Positions 43,847 to 52,779 of a stretch of 63,686 bases of DNA are shown in pieces. The translations under genes were made by a program, and so were the position numbers. The notes below the pieces were generated by a model. It made no database searches. It saw only the letters and a program-made list of their open reading frames with translations, and was not told the origin of the DNA. The DNA lies in NCBI GenBank assembly GCA_017632155.1, contig JAGBRZ010000048.1, positions 1 to 63,686 of the forward strand, read 5' to 3'. The first letter of the stretch is position 1. Every line of letters starts with the position of its first letter. The stretch comes from Clostridia bacterium (GTDB lineage: Bacteria > Bacillota_A > Clostridia > Oscillospirales > CAG-272).

Positions 43847-43934
43847 GGCGGAGCGGGTGGGATTCGAACCCACGTGCGGTTGCCCGCAAACTGATTTCGA
43901 GTCAGCCCCGTTATGACCTCTTCGATACCGCTCC
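43846..43934 (-). tRNA. tRNA-Ser (anticodon CGA)
   Basis: Acceptor arms GGAGCGG (5', 43934-43928) and CCGCTCC with discriminator G and encoded CCA (43846-43848). The T arm contains GGTTCGAATCC, and a long variable arm (GTTTGCGGGCAACCGCAC region) marks a class II tRNA. The anticodon stem-loop CTGACTCGAAATCAG gives anticodon CGA, reading UCG. Confidence 0.96.
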
Positions 43935-43970
43935 AAAAATATTAAGTTGACTTTTCAATCAACGTGCAAT

Positions 43971-43999
43971 ATTATATCACATTTCAAATAATATTTCAA
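43971..43999 (-). promoter_or_regulatory. Promoter of tRNA-Ser
   Basis: Minus strand TTGAAA (43999-43994), 17-base spacer, TATAAT (43976-43971) with TG one base upstream. A short hairpin GTTGA/TCAAC lies in the tRNA 5' leader. Confidence 0.75.
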
Positions 44000-44047
44000 G
44001 TGGTTTTGAAAAAAATCTTGAAAAAATATTATATTTCGCGATTTGTA

Positions 44048-44076
44048 TTGTATTCGTTTCATTAATATGCTATAAT
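44048..44076 (+). promoter_or_regulatory. Predicted promoter of the GH4 gene
   Basis: TTGTAT (44048-44053), 17-base spacer, TATAAT (44071-44076) with extended TGC. Confidence 0.72.
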
Positions 44077-44121
44077 ATATGCAATAATAGTAGAAATACA
44101 ACTGCACGGAGGCAATTGAAT

Positions 44122-45441
44122 ATGAAAATTACATTTATGGGCGCGGGAAGCAGTGTCTTTGTAAAAAAGGTTCTTGGCGATACACTTATGTGCGAATGCT
44201 TCAAGGATGCGGAGATCGCTCTTTACGATTTTAACGGAGAAAGACTTGAAGATTCATATATGCTGATCACCCAGCTCAATAAGGTTATCAACGGAAACAA
44301 AGCAAAGGTGAAGAAGTATCTTGGAGTCGAGAATCGCAAAAAGGCGCTTAAGGGTGCGAATTTTGTCATCAACGCAATTCAGGTAGGTCTTTACGATCCT
44401 TGCACAAAGATCGATTTTGCAATCCCTAAAAAGTATGGAATCAATCAAACTATCGGTGATACTCTCGGTATCGGCGGTATAATGAGAGGTATGCGTACAA
44501 TTCATGTGCTTAAAGATTTTGCCGCAGATATGGCAAAGGTATGTCCTGATGCATATTTCCTTAACTATACTAATCCTATGGCTATCCTTGCAGGTTATAT
44601 GGAGAGGTTTACTCCTATCAAGTCAATTGGACTTTGCCACAGTGTTCAGGTATGCTCCGAAAAGCTTCTAAACAGCCTTGGAATGGAAGAGTATCTTGAT
44701 GGTCGCCAGGAGAAGATTGCCGGCATCAATCACATGGCTTGGCTTCTTGAGATTCGCGACAAAAACGGTAACGACCTATATCCCGAGATCAAGCGCCGCG
44801 CAAAGGCTATGAATGCAGGCGAACCCCATAAGGATATGGTTCGCTTTGATTATATCGATAAGTTTGGTTACTACTGCACTGAGTCAAGCGAGCATAACGC
44901 AGAGTATAATAGTTTCTACATAAAGCCCGGACGCGAAGACCTTGTCGAAAAGTTCAATATTCCGCTTGACGAGTATCCTCGTAGATGTGAAAAGCATATT
45001 GTAAAGTGGGCGCAGCAGAGAGAGAATCTGATGAATGGCATCACGCCCGAGCACAAACGCTCTCACGAGTATGCTTCAAGAATTATGGAAGCTATCGTAA
45101 CCGGTAAGCCCTTCAAGATCGGTGGAAACGTTATTAACAACGGTCTCATCCCCAACCTTCCTGCAGAGGCTTGCGTTGAAGTTCCTTGCTTTGTTGACAA
45201 GAGTGGAATTACTCCCACCTATGTCGGACCGCTTCCTACTCAGCTTGCAGCTATGAACTCCTCCAACATCTATCCCCAGCTTCTTACTATCGAAGCTGCT
45301 GTCACCGGAAAGATTGAAACTCTTTATCAGGCAGCAATGATGGATCCCAGAACCGGCATGTGCCTTTCCACGGATGAGATCGTTGCAATGGTTAATGAGC
45401 TTGTTGAAGCTCACACCAACGCGGGTTATCCGATTTTCTAA
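44122..45441 (+). CDS. melA: GH4 alpha-galactosidase (MelA-like)
   Basis: GH4 enzymes cleave glycosides by an NAD+- and Mn2+-dependent redox-elimination mechanism in the cytoplasm. The 439-residue product shows the Rossmann start ITFMGAGSSVF (GAGS at 7-10), NYTNPMA at 148-154, the metal cysteine in CHSVQ (172-176) and the metal histidine in GINHMAW (201-207). The CHSVQ and GINHMAW forms are those of alpha-galactosidases rather than phospho-glucosidases. GGAGG lies 9 bases before ATG 44122; a TTG at 44116 is too close. It is a single gene between its own promoter and a bidirectional terminator. Confidence 0.9.
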   Translation: MKITFMGAGSSVFVKKVLGDTLMCECFKDAEIALYDFNGERLEDSYMLITQLNKVINGNKAKVKKYLGVENRKKALKGANFVINAIQVGLYDPCTKIDFAIPKKYGINQTIGDTLGIGGIMRGMRTIHVLKDFAADMAKVCPDAYFLNYTNPMAILAGYMERFTPIKSIGLCHSVQVCSEKLLNSLGMEEYLDGRQEKIAGINHMAWLLEIRDKNGNDLYPEIKRRAKAMNAGEPHKDMVRFDYIDKFGYYCTESSEHNAEYNSFYIKPGREDLVEKFNIPLDEYPRRCEKHIVKWAQQRENLMNGITPEHKRSHEYASRIMEAIVTGKPFKIGGNVINNGLIPNLPAEACVEVPCFVDKSGITPTYVGPLPTQLAAMNSSNIYPQLLTIEAAVTGKIETLYQAAMMDPRTGMCLSTDEIVAMVNELVEAHTNAGYPIF

Positions 45442-45453
45442 AGCATTACATTA

Positions 45454-45481
45454 AAAGACACCGGCGATTGTCGGTGTCTTT
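45454..45481. terminator. Bidirectional intrinsic terminator
   Basis: AAAGACACCG-GCGATTGT-CGGTGTCTTT with flanking A and T runs, shared by melA (+) and the sulfatase gene (-). Confidence 0.88.
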
Positions 45482-45486
45482 CTTTT

Positions 45487-46827
45487 CTATTTCGTTTTCG
45501 CCGACTTTACGACTTCACCGCGGCAGTTATATACTTCATCATCGGGATCCATCGCGTCGATTTTATTCATTGTCCAAGGGTCGCGTAATTCAAGAGGTCC
45601 GTGAAGTAAGGGATCATTTGTTTCCTCCATATGTTTTGCGAGAAGGAACGAAAGCTTGCTATAGGCTTCAGTATATTCAGGAATACCTATAAGATTAACT
45701 CGCTCGGAAGGATCCGCTACGAGATCAAACAGAAGTTCTTTGGGTCTTGCTATATGACTCAATGGTGAGGAGTAGAATGTATCTTTGCAAGCGGAAGCAT
45801 CTATGTTTGGCCACCTGATTTTTGTATCATCATCAAAGAATTTAATCAGCTTCATAGTCTTTGTTCGTACGGCTCTTGACGGCTCGTATGTCGCGTGATA
45901 CGTGGATTCGGTAAATATATAATCATTGATCTCGGCAGATTCTTTGTTAATGATAGGTAACATTGACTTTCCTTGTAGCCAGTCCGGTTTCTCAAGCTCG
46001 AGAATCTCGCACACGGTGGGGAAGACGTCTATGTGAGATACGAGAGCGTCGGAAACAAAAGGGTTCTTGCCGGGGATCCTGAGCATAAGAGCAACCCCCG
46101 TGCCTCCATCATAAAGTGTACCCTTCATTTGTGGGAATGCAATTCCATGATCGGTGGTAAACATAATTACCGTATCATCTCTCAAACCTACTTCATCTAT
46201 CTTATCAAGCAATTTCCCAACGCAGAAATCTGTTACGTCCAATGTTTTCAGATATTCGCAATAGTCGTGTCGATTCTCCGGTGTATCCATCATAGCATAC
46301 GGTAATCTGACAAATCCGTCACGAGCATCATCGGTTTCCATAAACTTTCTGTGAGTGCTCCTTAATCCGAAAGACAAAAAGAACGGCTTGTCTTCGTATG
46401 GTTTCCTTTCAAGAAATTCAAGCGCAAGATTCAAGGATACCTTATCAGAAACAATGGCAGGCTTTCCTTTTTTGACGTGATCCGCATGTGTTTCCATATA
46501 TCCGATTACACTCGGATCTTTGGCTTCATGCTGAACACCGATCAAAGCGGTATAGTAGCCATTTCTTCCAAGAAACTGTGCTAAATGTTGCGAATAATCG
46601 TTGAGGCTGAAACCCCTGTGCGCCAGTCCGTACATTCCCGAATTATGCGCTGTCATACCTGTCAGCATGGCGGCTCTGCTTGGCGAGCAGGTCGGCGCTA
46701 CGCAATGTGCATTTCTGAACATTATGCTTTCTTTGGCGAGTTTCATAAGCGACGGATTATGTGTACCTGCGCCGTAAGGCTCCATTTCTCGTCCACTATC
46801 GTGCGTGTGTATGTATATAAAATTCAT
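45487..46827 (-). CDS. Cys-type sulfatase
   Basis: The 446-residue alkaline-phosphatase-superfamily enzyme carries the formylglycine motif C47-S-P-S-R51 with AAMLTG after it and the metal motif FTTDHGIAFP. The N-terminal HTHDSGR resembles heparan-N-sulfatase relatives. The Cys must be converted to formylglycine, in anaerobes by the radical SAM maturase anSME, which is not in this window. No signal peptide is seen, so it should act on imported sulfated sugars. ATG 46827 follows GGGAGAG. Confidence 0.9.
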   Translation of the reverse strand: MNFIYIHTHDSGREMEPYGAGTHNPSLMKLAKESIMFRNAHCVAPTCSPSRAAMLTGMTAHNSGMYGLAHRGFSLNDYSQHLAQFLGRNGYYTALIGVQHEAKDPSVIGYMETHADHVKKGKPAIVSDKVSLNLALEFLERKPYEDKPFFLSFGLRSTHRKFMETDDARDGFVRLPYAMMDTPENRHDYCEYLKTLDVTDFCVGKLLDKIDEVGLRDDTVIMFTTDHGIAFPQMKGTLYDGGTGVALMLRIPGKNPFVSDALVSHIDVFPTVCEILELEKPDWLQGKSMLPIINKESAEINDYIFTESTYHATYEPSRAVRTKTMKLIKFFDDDTKIRWPNIDASACKDTFYSSPLSHIARPKELLFDLVADPSERVNLIGIPEYTEAYSKLSFLLAKHMEETNDPLLHGPLELRDPWTMNKIDAMDPDDEVYNCRGEVVKSAKTK

Positions 46828-46857
46828 AATATCTCTCCCATATTATAATCAACTAAA

Positions 46858-46886
46858 AGTATACCACATTTTAATATAGTTTGCAA
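46858..46886 (-). promoter_or_regulatory. Promoter of the first sulfatase gene
   Basis: Minus strand TTGCAA (46886-46881), 17-base spacer, TATACT (46863-46858). Confidence 0.7.
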
Positions 46887-46917
46887 CAACAAGTTTAGAA
46901 GAATATTTGTTTTGAGG

Positions 46918-46946
46918 TTGACTTTTGCAAACCAATGTAGTATAAT
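46918..46946 (+). promoter_or_regulatory. Promoter of the ABC exporter operon
   Basis: TTGACT (46918-46923), 17-base spacer, TATAAT (46941-46946), 34 bases before the first ABC gene. Confidence 0.8.
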
Positions 46947-46980
46947 AGATGCATTGAGCACAATGATTAAGGAGAAACAA

Positions 46981-48756
46981 ATGATATTCGGAAAACATAT
47001 AAATAAATACTATTTTAAATATGGTTGGATGTTGTTGCTTGGCACGATAGCCCTTATAGGCGTTGATTATTTCCAATTGGAAATACCTGAATTTTATCAG
47101 ATGGTTGTTAACGGTTTTAATACCGGAATGGTCACCGTTGATGGTCAGGTTTATGCGTTTGATATGGCTTTCCTTCTCGACAAGATTTGCTTGCCGATGC
47201 TGTTAGTAATAGCCATAATGCTTGTTGGAAGATTCTTGTGGAGAGTTTGCTTTTTTGGTGCTGCTATCAAGCTTGAAACAGATTTGAGAAACAGAATGTT
47301 TGAGCGTTCAAAAGACCTTTCTCATCAATATTACCAAGTTAACAAAGTCGGAAACCTTATGTCGCTCTATACAAATGATCTTGATACGGTTCAGGAATGC
47401 TTTGGATGGGGCTTTATGATGTTTTGCGATGCGCTTTTGCTTGGCGTGCTTGCAATCATCAAAATGTGGCGTATGAGCAACAGTCTTACTCTGCTTTCTT
47501 GCTTGCCTTTGATTTTCCTTCTTGCGGTTTCTGCAATTATCGGTAAATCTCTTATGAAGAAATGGGATAAACGGCAAGAGGCGTACTCCAATCTTTCTGA
47601 TTTTTCACAGGAAAGCTTCTCGGGTATTGCAGTTATTAAAGCATACGTAAAAGAGGCAAAAGAACTTCTTGCTTTCAAGAAACTTAACATTGAAAACGAG
47701 GAAGCAAATCTTGAATATACAAAAGCGAGTGTTCTTCTCAGAATATTCGTTACCCTTTTCGTTGAATCCGTAGTTTGCGTTATTCTCGGCTATGGCGGAT
47801 ATCTTGTTTATCTTGATAAGTTCGACGCGGGTCAGCTTGTTGAATTTATTGGTTACTTTACTTCGGTCATTTGGCCTGTAATGGCAGTTTCCGAACTCAT
47901 TGACATGACTTCTCGAGGTCGCGCTTCGTTAAAGAGAATTGGTGAACTTCTTGATGCTCCTATCGACGTCAAAGACAGAGATAGTGTTCGCGAAACAGAT
48001 GATATCAAGGGTAATATTGAATTCCGCAACCTTTCATTTACTTTCCCTGATGGCGACAGAGATGCTTTAAAGAATGTATCCTTTAAGATCAAAGCGGGTG
48101 AAAATGTAGGAATCGTCGGCAAAACCGGTTCAGGTAAAACTACAATTGTAGATTTGATTCTTAGAATTTACAATATTGACGATAATATGCTGTTTATCGA
48201 CGGTAAGGATGTAAACACACTTCCTATCAAGCAGGTAAGAGGTGCGGCTGCGTATGTACCTCAGGATAATTTCCTTTTCAGCGACACAATTAAGAGCAAT
48301 ATTTCGTTTTATACCGATGACGAGGATATGGCTGAAATACAGAGAGTGGCTGCGCTTGCTGATGTTCACGGAAACATTTCAGAGTTTACAGAAGGATACG
48401 ATACTATGCTGGGTGAAAGAGGAGTTACTGTTTCCGGCGGACAAAAGCAGAGAATTTCCATTGCTCGAGCGTTGCTAAAGGACGCGCCGATACTTATTCT
48501 TGATGACTCCGTTTCAGCAGTCGATACAAAGACAGAAAAAACAATTCTTGAAAATCTAAAACGCGAGCGTCTTGGAAAAACTACTATTCTAATTGCACAT
48601 CGAATTTCTACCGTTGAAAATATGGATAAGATAATACTTGTTGAAGACGGATCGGTTATCGCCGTTGGTACTCACAAGGAGCTTTGTGAAAATTGCGAAG
48701 AGTACGCAAAGATGGTCAAACTTCAAAAGCTTGAAGATGAAGGAGGGGATATATAA
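46981..48756 (+). CDS. Heterodimeric ABC exporter, subunit with degenerate ATP site
   Basis: A 591-residue half transporter with six membrane helices (about 15-310) and a nucleotide-binding domain with Walker A GKTGSGKTT at 380-388, signature VSGGQ at 484-488 and Walker B ILILDD. The residue after Walker B that should be the catalytic Glu is Asp509 (DDSVSAVD). This is typical of the non-catalytic site of heterodimeric exporters such as BmrC/BmrD or TM287/288. AAGGAG precedes ATG 46981. The stop overlaps the next gene's start by one base. Substrate unknown; drugs or lipids are usual for the class. Confidence 0.92.
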   Translation: MIFGKHINKYYFKYGWMLLLGTIALIGVDYFQLEIPEFYQMVVNGFNTGMVTVDGQVYAFDMAFLLDKICLPMLLVIAIMLVGRFLWRVCFFGAAIKLETDLRNRMFERSKDLSHQYYQVNKVGNLMSLYTNDLDTVQECFGWGFMMFCDALLLGVLAIIKMWRMSNSLTLLSCLPLIFLLAVSAIIGKSLMKKWDKRQEAYSNLSDFSQESFSGIAVIKAYVKEAKELLAFKKLNIENEEANLEYTKASVLLRIFVTLFVESVVCVILGYGGYLVYLDKFDAGQLVEFIGYFTSVIWPVMAVSELIDMTSRGRASLKRIGELLDAPIDVKDRDSVRETDDIKGNIEFRNLSFTFPDGDRDALKNVSFKIKAGENVGIVGKTGSGKTTIVDLILRIYNIDDNMLFIDGKDVNTLPIKQVRGAAAYVPQDNFLFSDTIKSNISFYTDDEDMAEIQRVAALADVHGNISEFTEGYDTMLGERGVTVSGGQKQRISIARALLKDAPILILDDSVSAVDTKTEKTILENLKRERLGKTTILIAHRISTVENMDKIILVEDGSVIAVGTHKELCENCEEYAKMVKLQKLEDEGGDI

Positions 48757-50645
48757 TGTACGAATATTTTCCTATCCTTGTCGTGGCAGGTTTTATTCTG
48801 CTTATATCAGTCTTGTTTATTATTGCTTATGCAATGATGAAAAATAAGAACGAAGCAATAGGCTTCGACAGAAATATGAAGGACGGAGATATTGTCAAAA
48901 GACTCTTGGTTTTTGCAAAACCTCATATCGGTTCTTTCCTTATCGTACTGTTTATAATGGCACTGACGATAGCGTATGATATTGTTTCTCCGATTATCGT
49001 TGGTAAGATCACAGGCATGGTTGCTGATGATTTTGAACTCAGTGACTTATATATACATGTCGCTGCATATGTTGGAATTCTGATTGTGTCTGTTCTATGC
49101 ACGTATTTTCAGGCGATCATACTGCAAAAGATCGGACAAAAGATCCTTTCCGCTCTGCGTCAAAAGGTGTTTACTCATATTGAATCCCTTTCGCACGAGC
49201 AGCTGCACCATATCCCCGTTGGTAAGCTTGTAACCAGAGTAACCAATGATACAAATGCAATCTCGATGATGTTTACCAACATCTTGGTTAATCTCATTAA
49301 GAACGCATTTGTTGTTATAGGCATTTTTGTAGCAATGCTGTGTATCAACATCCAGCTTACTCTTATGGTGCTTTGCTTTGTTCCTTTTGTTGTTCTTTTT
49401 ACGGTTATATTCCGTAAATTTTCAAGAAAAGCATACAGAGAAGTGAAGGACGGAACCACAGATATTAACACATACCTTTCGGAGAATCTTTCGGGTATGA
49501 AGATTACTCAGATCTTCAATCGCGAAGAGCGAAAGATGAAGGATTTTGTCACACGAAGTAAGAAACTGGGCAATGCAAAATCCAAGCAGATGTTTGTCTT
49601 TGGTATCTTCAGACCGATGGTATACGTTCTTTATATATCCTCGGTGCTTTGCCTTTTCTATCTCGGCGGCAAGGGATATATTCAGGGAACTACATTCCTC
49701 GGGCAGGTCATAGCTGTTGATACACTTGTAACATTCTATATGTATATATCCAAGTTTTTCAACCCTATTCAGAGCCTTGCTGAACAGTTCAATGCTTTGC
49801 AATCTGCATTTGCATCTGCAGAGAAGATATTCTCGATTCTTGATATGGAACCGATTGTAGTTGATGAACCCGATGCTATTGAGCTTGAAACTGTCCGCGG
49901 AGAAATCGAATTTAAAGATGTATGGTTCGCATACAAACCCGATGAGTGGGTTCTTCAAGGTGTTAGTTTCAAAGTTGAAGCCGGACAGACGGTGGCATTC
50001 GTTGGTTCTACCGGTTCCGGAAAAACAACTATTCTTTCGCTGATTTGTCGTAATTATGATATTCAAAAAGGTGAGATCCTAATTGACGGTATTAATATCA
50101 AGAAGATCAAGATATCATCACTTCGCCGTCATTTCGGGCAGATGCTTCAGGATGTATTTCTTTTCTCGGGAACGATCAGAAGCAACATTGTGTTGAGAAT
50201 GGATAATGTTGAAGAGCAGCAGATCATCGATGCATGCAAATACGTTAACGCTGATACGTTTATCAACAAGCTTGAAAACGGACTTGATGAAGAGGTTCGC
50301 GAAAGAGGCAATAACTTCTCGGCAGGACAGCGTCAGCTTTTGTCATTTGCGCGAACTATACTCCATAAGCCCTCTGTAATGATTCTTGATGAAGCGACTG
50401 CAAATATTGACACAGAAACTGAAATTCTTATTCAGGATTCTCTCACAAGAATGATGAAGATCGGTACTATGCTTGTTGTAGCACACCGACTCTCAACAAT
50501 TCAGCATGCAGACAACATTATTCTGCTTTCTCACGGCAAGATCATGGAGCAGGGAACCCATAATGAACTGCTTCAGCAGAGAGGACGTTACCACAAGCTT
50601 TACATGCTTCAGTATGAAAAGTCTCTCCAGGAACAGAAAGCATAA
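48756..50645 (+). CDS. Heterodimeric ABC exporter, catalytic subunit
   Basis: The 629-residue partner has an additional N-terminal hydrophobic helix (about 5-27), six core helices (about 58-340), Walker A GSTGSGKTT at 417-425, a normal catalytic Glu546 (MILDEAT) and an altered signature FSAGQ at 521-525. A regular Glu here and an altered signature complement the Asp-bearing subunit upstream, so the pair should form one competent and one degenerate ATP site. GGAGGGG precedes the start. A hairpin terminator follows. Confidence 0.92.
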   Translation: MYEYFPILVVAGFILLISVLFIIAYAMMKNKNEAIGFDRNMKDGDIVKRLLVFAKPHIGSFLIVLFIMALTIAYDIVSPIIVGKITGMVADDFELSDLYIHVAAYVGILIVSVLCTYFQAIILQKIGQKILSALRQKVFTHIESLSHEQLHHIPVGKLVTRVTNDTNAISMMFTNILVNLIKNAFVVIGIFVAMLCINIQLTLMVLCFVPFVVLFTVIFRKFSRKAYREVKDGTTDINTYLSENLSGMKITQIFNREERKMKDFVTRSKKLGNAKSKQMFVFGIFRPMVYVLYISSVLCLFYLGGKGYIQGTTFLGQVIAVDTLVTFYMYISKFFNPIQSLAEQFNALQSAFASAEKIFSILDMEPIVVDEPDAIELETVRGEIEFKDVWFAYKPDEWVLQGVSFKVEAGQTVAFVGSTGSGKTTILSLICRNYDIQKGEILIDGINIKKIKISSLRRHFGQMLQDVFLFSGTIRSNIVLRMDNVEEQQIIDACKYVNADTFINKLENGLDEEVRERGNNFSAGQRQLLSFARTILHKPSVMILDEATANIDTETEILIQDSLTRMMKIGTMLVVAHRLSTIQHADNIILLSHGKIMEQGTHNELLQQRGRYHKLYMLQYEKSLQEQKA

Positions 50646-50654
50646 TATAAAAGT

Positions 50655-50683
50655 AAACCGCGGCCGAAATTCGGTCGCGGTTT
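50655..50683. terminator. Hairpin between ABC exporter and second sulfatase
   Basis: AAACCGCGGCCGA-AAT-TCGGTCGCGGTTT, 13 bp with one wobble pair; the flanks TAATATA and TATATTA can extend pairing. It probably terminates both convergent units. Confidence 0.75.
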
Positions 50684-50692
50684 CATTATATA

Positions 50693-52180
50693 TTATTTGG
50701 ATTTTGACCATTCTTTGGTCTGGTTAATCATCGAAACGCCTTTGGGTTTATCAACACCGTGAACTTCAGCTGCCTCGTACTTTTCATACTGTTCCCAGAA
50801 CTGTCTGCCGTAAATGTGTGAGTCCTCGTTCCACTCGATACGATATTCCTTCATACGATTTCTCAAGCGTTCGACGATTTCGTCATAACCGTTGAAATCA
50901 TAGAAATTGTATCTTTCGTAAGGATCTTTTTCAAGGTCGAAAAGTTGAGTCAACTTTAATCTGTCGGTGCGATATTCGATAAGCTTGTACTTCCCGTCTG
51001 TTATACCCCTTATGCGTGCCTGAAAGGCGAAATAAAGGTCGCTGCGGGATTCAAACTCTGTATTTGAGAACATCCTCGCAAAACTCTTCCCCTCAACAGA
51101 AGCAGGAATTTCAACGCCACAGATGTCGCATAGGGTCGGATAAACATCAAGAAGGTAAACGTACTTGTCGATCTTAACTCCGGCTGGAATGCCGGGTCCG
51201 CTGATAAGAAGAGGAATATGAACGCTGTGCTCATAAACGTTCTGCTTACCCATAAGTCCGTGCTGTCCGATGGCGAGACCGTTATCTCCACAGAAAACGA
51301 TAATAGTATCTTCGAGAATGTTTTTGCTCTCAAGTGCATCAATAATTTTGCCAACATTATCGTCGATATGACTGATCATGGCGTAGTAATCTGCAATGTG
51401 CTGCTTGATCTCATTTGGATCTCTTGGGAACGAGGCAACTGCCTCGTCGCGCCCTCTATCAGCCCAGCCAAAGCTGAATGCGGGCATTTCCATAAAGTTT
51501 TGGGGAAGAGTAATGTCCTCCGCTTTGTACATTGTGCGGTACTTCTCGGGCATTGTGCGAGGATCGTGCGGTGCGAGATATGAGAGATAGAGGAAGAAAG
51601 GATTATTCTCGTTATAATCATTTATAAAATTGATAGCATCGGCAGAGAAGAGTTCAGTGGAATGTACTCCGGCATGTATTTTGTCAGCGAGTACATGAAC
51701 GGGAATCTGATTGCCTGAAAAATTCGGAACAAAGGGAATTTCACAGTCATAGTTGCCATCCGCTCTGTAATCACAAACGGGGACGTTCCAATGATCCCAC
51801 ATTCCGCCGAAGAATATGTCTGCCCCGCTTGAGAAGGATCTTGTATAGCTTTCTGTTCCGTTGTGCCATTTGCCGATACCGTGGCAGCTATATCCTGCGT
51901 TTCGGAATGACTGACACATAGTGGTATCACACTCTGGAATCTCCTTTCCGTTTTGAATGAGATTAAACAACGTATGAGAAGAGTTTATCATAGCTCTGCT
52001 GGGCATACATACCGCAGAAGCTGTTCCACCGGGGATATATGCGTGAGTAAAAGCTGCGCCTCTGTTTACAAGTCGATCGAGATTTGGTGTGTTTATCTCA
52101 TTATTTCCGAGAGCATGTATTGTATCGAATCTTTGGTCGTCTGTAAGTATAAATACTACATTGGGTCTATTTTTACTCAT
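50693..52180 (-). CDS. Cys-type sulfatase
   Basis: The 495-residue enzyme begins with PNVVFILTDDQRFDTI (metal Asp14-Asp15) and has the formylglycine motif C58-M-P-S-R62 and FCGDNGLAIGQHGLMGK (metal Asp-Asn). It differs clearly from the other sulfatase in this window, so the two probably act on different sulfate esters. ATG 52180 follows GGAGGAC; its first codons overlap the end of the acetyltransferase gene by 8 bases, so the two are one operon. No signal peptide is seen. Confidence 0.92.
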   Translation of the reverse strand: MSKNRPNVVFILTDDQRFDTIHALGNNEINTPNLDRLVNRGAAFTHAYIPGGTASAVCMPSRAMINSSHTLFNLIQNGKEIPECDTTMCQSFRNAGYSCHGIGKWHNGTESYTRSFSSGADIFFGGMWDHWNVPVCDYRADGNYDCEIPFVPNFSGNQIPVHVLADKIHAGVHSTELFSADAINFINDYNENNPFFLYLSYLAPHDPRTMPEKYRTMYKAEDITLPQNFMEMPAFSFGWADRGRDEAVASFPRDPNEIKQHIADYYAMISHIDDNVGKIIDALESKNILEDTIIVFCGDNGLAIGQHGLMGKQNVYEHSVHIPLLISGPGIPAGVKIDKYVYLLDVYPTLCDICGVEIPASVEGKSFARMFSNTEFESRSDLYFAFQARIRGITDGKYKLIEYRTDRLKLTQLFDLEKDPYERYNFYDFNGYDEIVERLRNRMKEYRIEWNEDSHIYGRQFWEQYEKYEAAEVHGVDKPKGVSMINQTKEWSKSK

Positions 52181-52676
52181 TATTGTCCTCCGTTTTTTGA
52201 AAAGCGATTCTTTCATCTCCATTGACGAGATGAATGATTCCGCATTGCTTGAATCCGTGTTTTGCGAGAGCTCGTTGCATGGGGATATTATCTTTATGCG
52301 TATCAATTTTCAAGTTTTTACATTGACTGTAAGCAAAATCAAAGCATATTCCTGCGATGCCTTTACCGCGAGCTTTGTCAGAAACAGCTATTCTGTGTAT
52401 GACACCATAAGGAGAATTGTTCAGCCAGCTACCTTGATAAATAATTTTATACGTTGGGTCATCACCGTATTTATAAAAGAATACAGCCAATATATCTTTA
52501 TCATCCTCAACAACATACAGGTTGTTTTCTCGGAGGTCTTCTTCGGTTCTCGACAGTGGTGGATTATTATTACCCCATTGATTCGGGTTTCCATTGTCGC
52601 TCATAAACTTTCTTGCGCTTTGATATATTAAGCGAATTTCTTCTAAATCTTTATAATTAGCTTTTCGAATGTTCAT
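52173..52676 (-). CDS. GNAT family N-acetyltransferase
   Basis: The 167-residue single-domain GNAT protein has HRIAVSDKARGKGIAG, with the acetyl-CoA loop R-G-K-G-I-A, and C-terminal DTHKDNIPMQRALAKHGFKQCG, the form common in general amine acetyltransferases. ATG 52676 follows GAGC weakly. It precedes and overlaps a sulfatase gene. An acetyl-transfer role on amino sugars freed by the sulfatase is possible but speculative. Confidence 0.88.
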   Translation of the reverse strand: MNIRKANYKDLEEIRLIYQSARKFMSDNGNPNQWGNNNPPLSRTEEDLRENNLYVVEDDKDILAVFFYKYGDDPTYKIIYQGSWLNNSPYGVIHRIAVSDKARGKGIAGICFDFAYSQCKNLKIDTHKDNIPMQRALAKHGFKQCGIIHLVNGDERIAFQKTEDNNE

Positions 52677-52703
52677 TTTTAGCTCCAATAACGTAATGTA
52701 ATT

Positions 52704-52732
52704 ATTATACCACATATATTGCAAAATTGCAA
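52704..52732 (-). promoter_or_regulatory. Promoter of the acetyltransferase-sulfatase operon
   Basis: Minus strand TTGCAA (52732-52727), 17-base spacer, TATAAT (52709-52704). An inverted repeat ATTGCAA-AA-TTGCAAT at 52718-52733 covers the -35 and may be an operator. Confidence 0.72.
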
Positions 52733-52738
52733 TAGCAA

Positions 52739-52762
52739 AGGCTGTCACGAATGTGACAGCCT
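52739..52762 (-). terminator. Terminator of the T-box/VOR/ilvE operon
   Basis: AGGCTGTCAC-GAAT-GTGACAGCCT; on the minus strand it lies 18 bases after the ilvE stop and is followed by TTTGC. Confidence 0.75.
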
Positions 52763-52779
52763 GAACATTTATGCATTAA

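Noticed and set aside
43686..43936. Small protein genes covering the tRNA-Ser region
   Set aside because: Open frames there run through the tRNA, its terminator and the structured element, have no ribosome binding site and give peptides translated from tRNA sequence.
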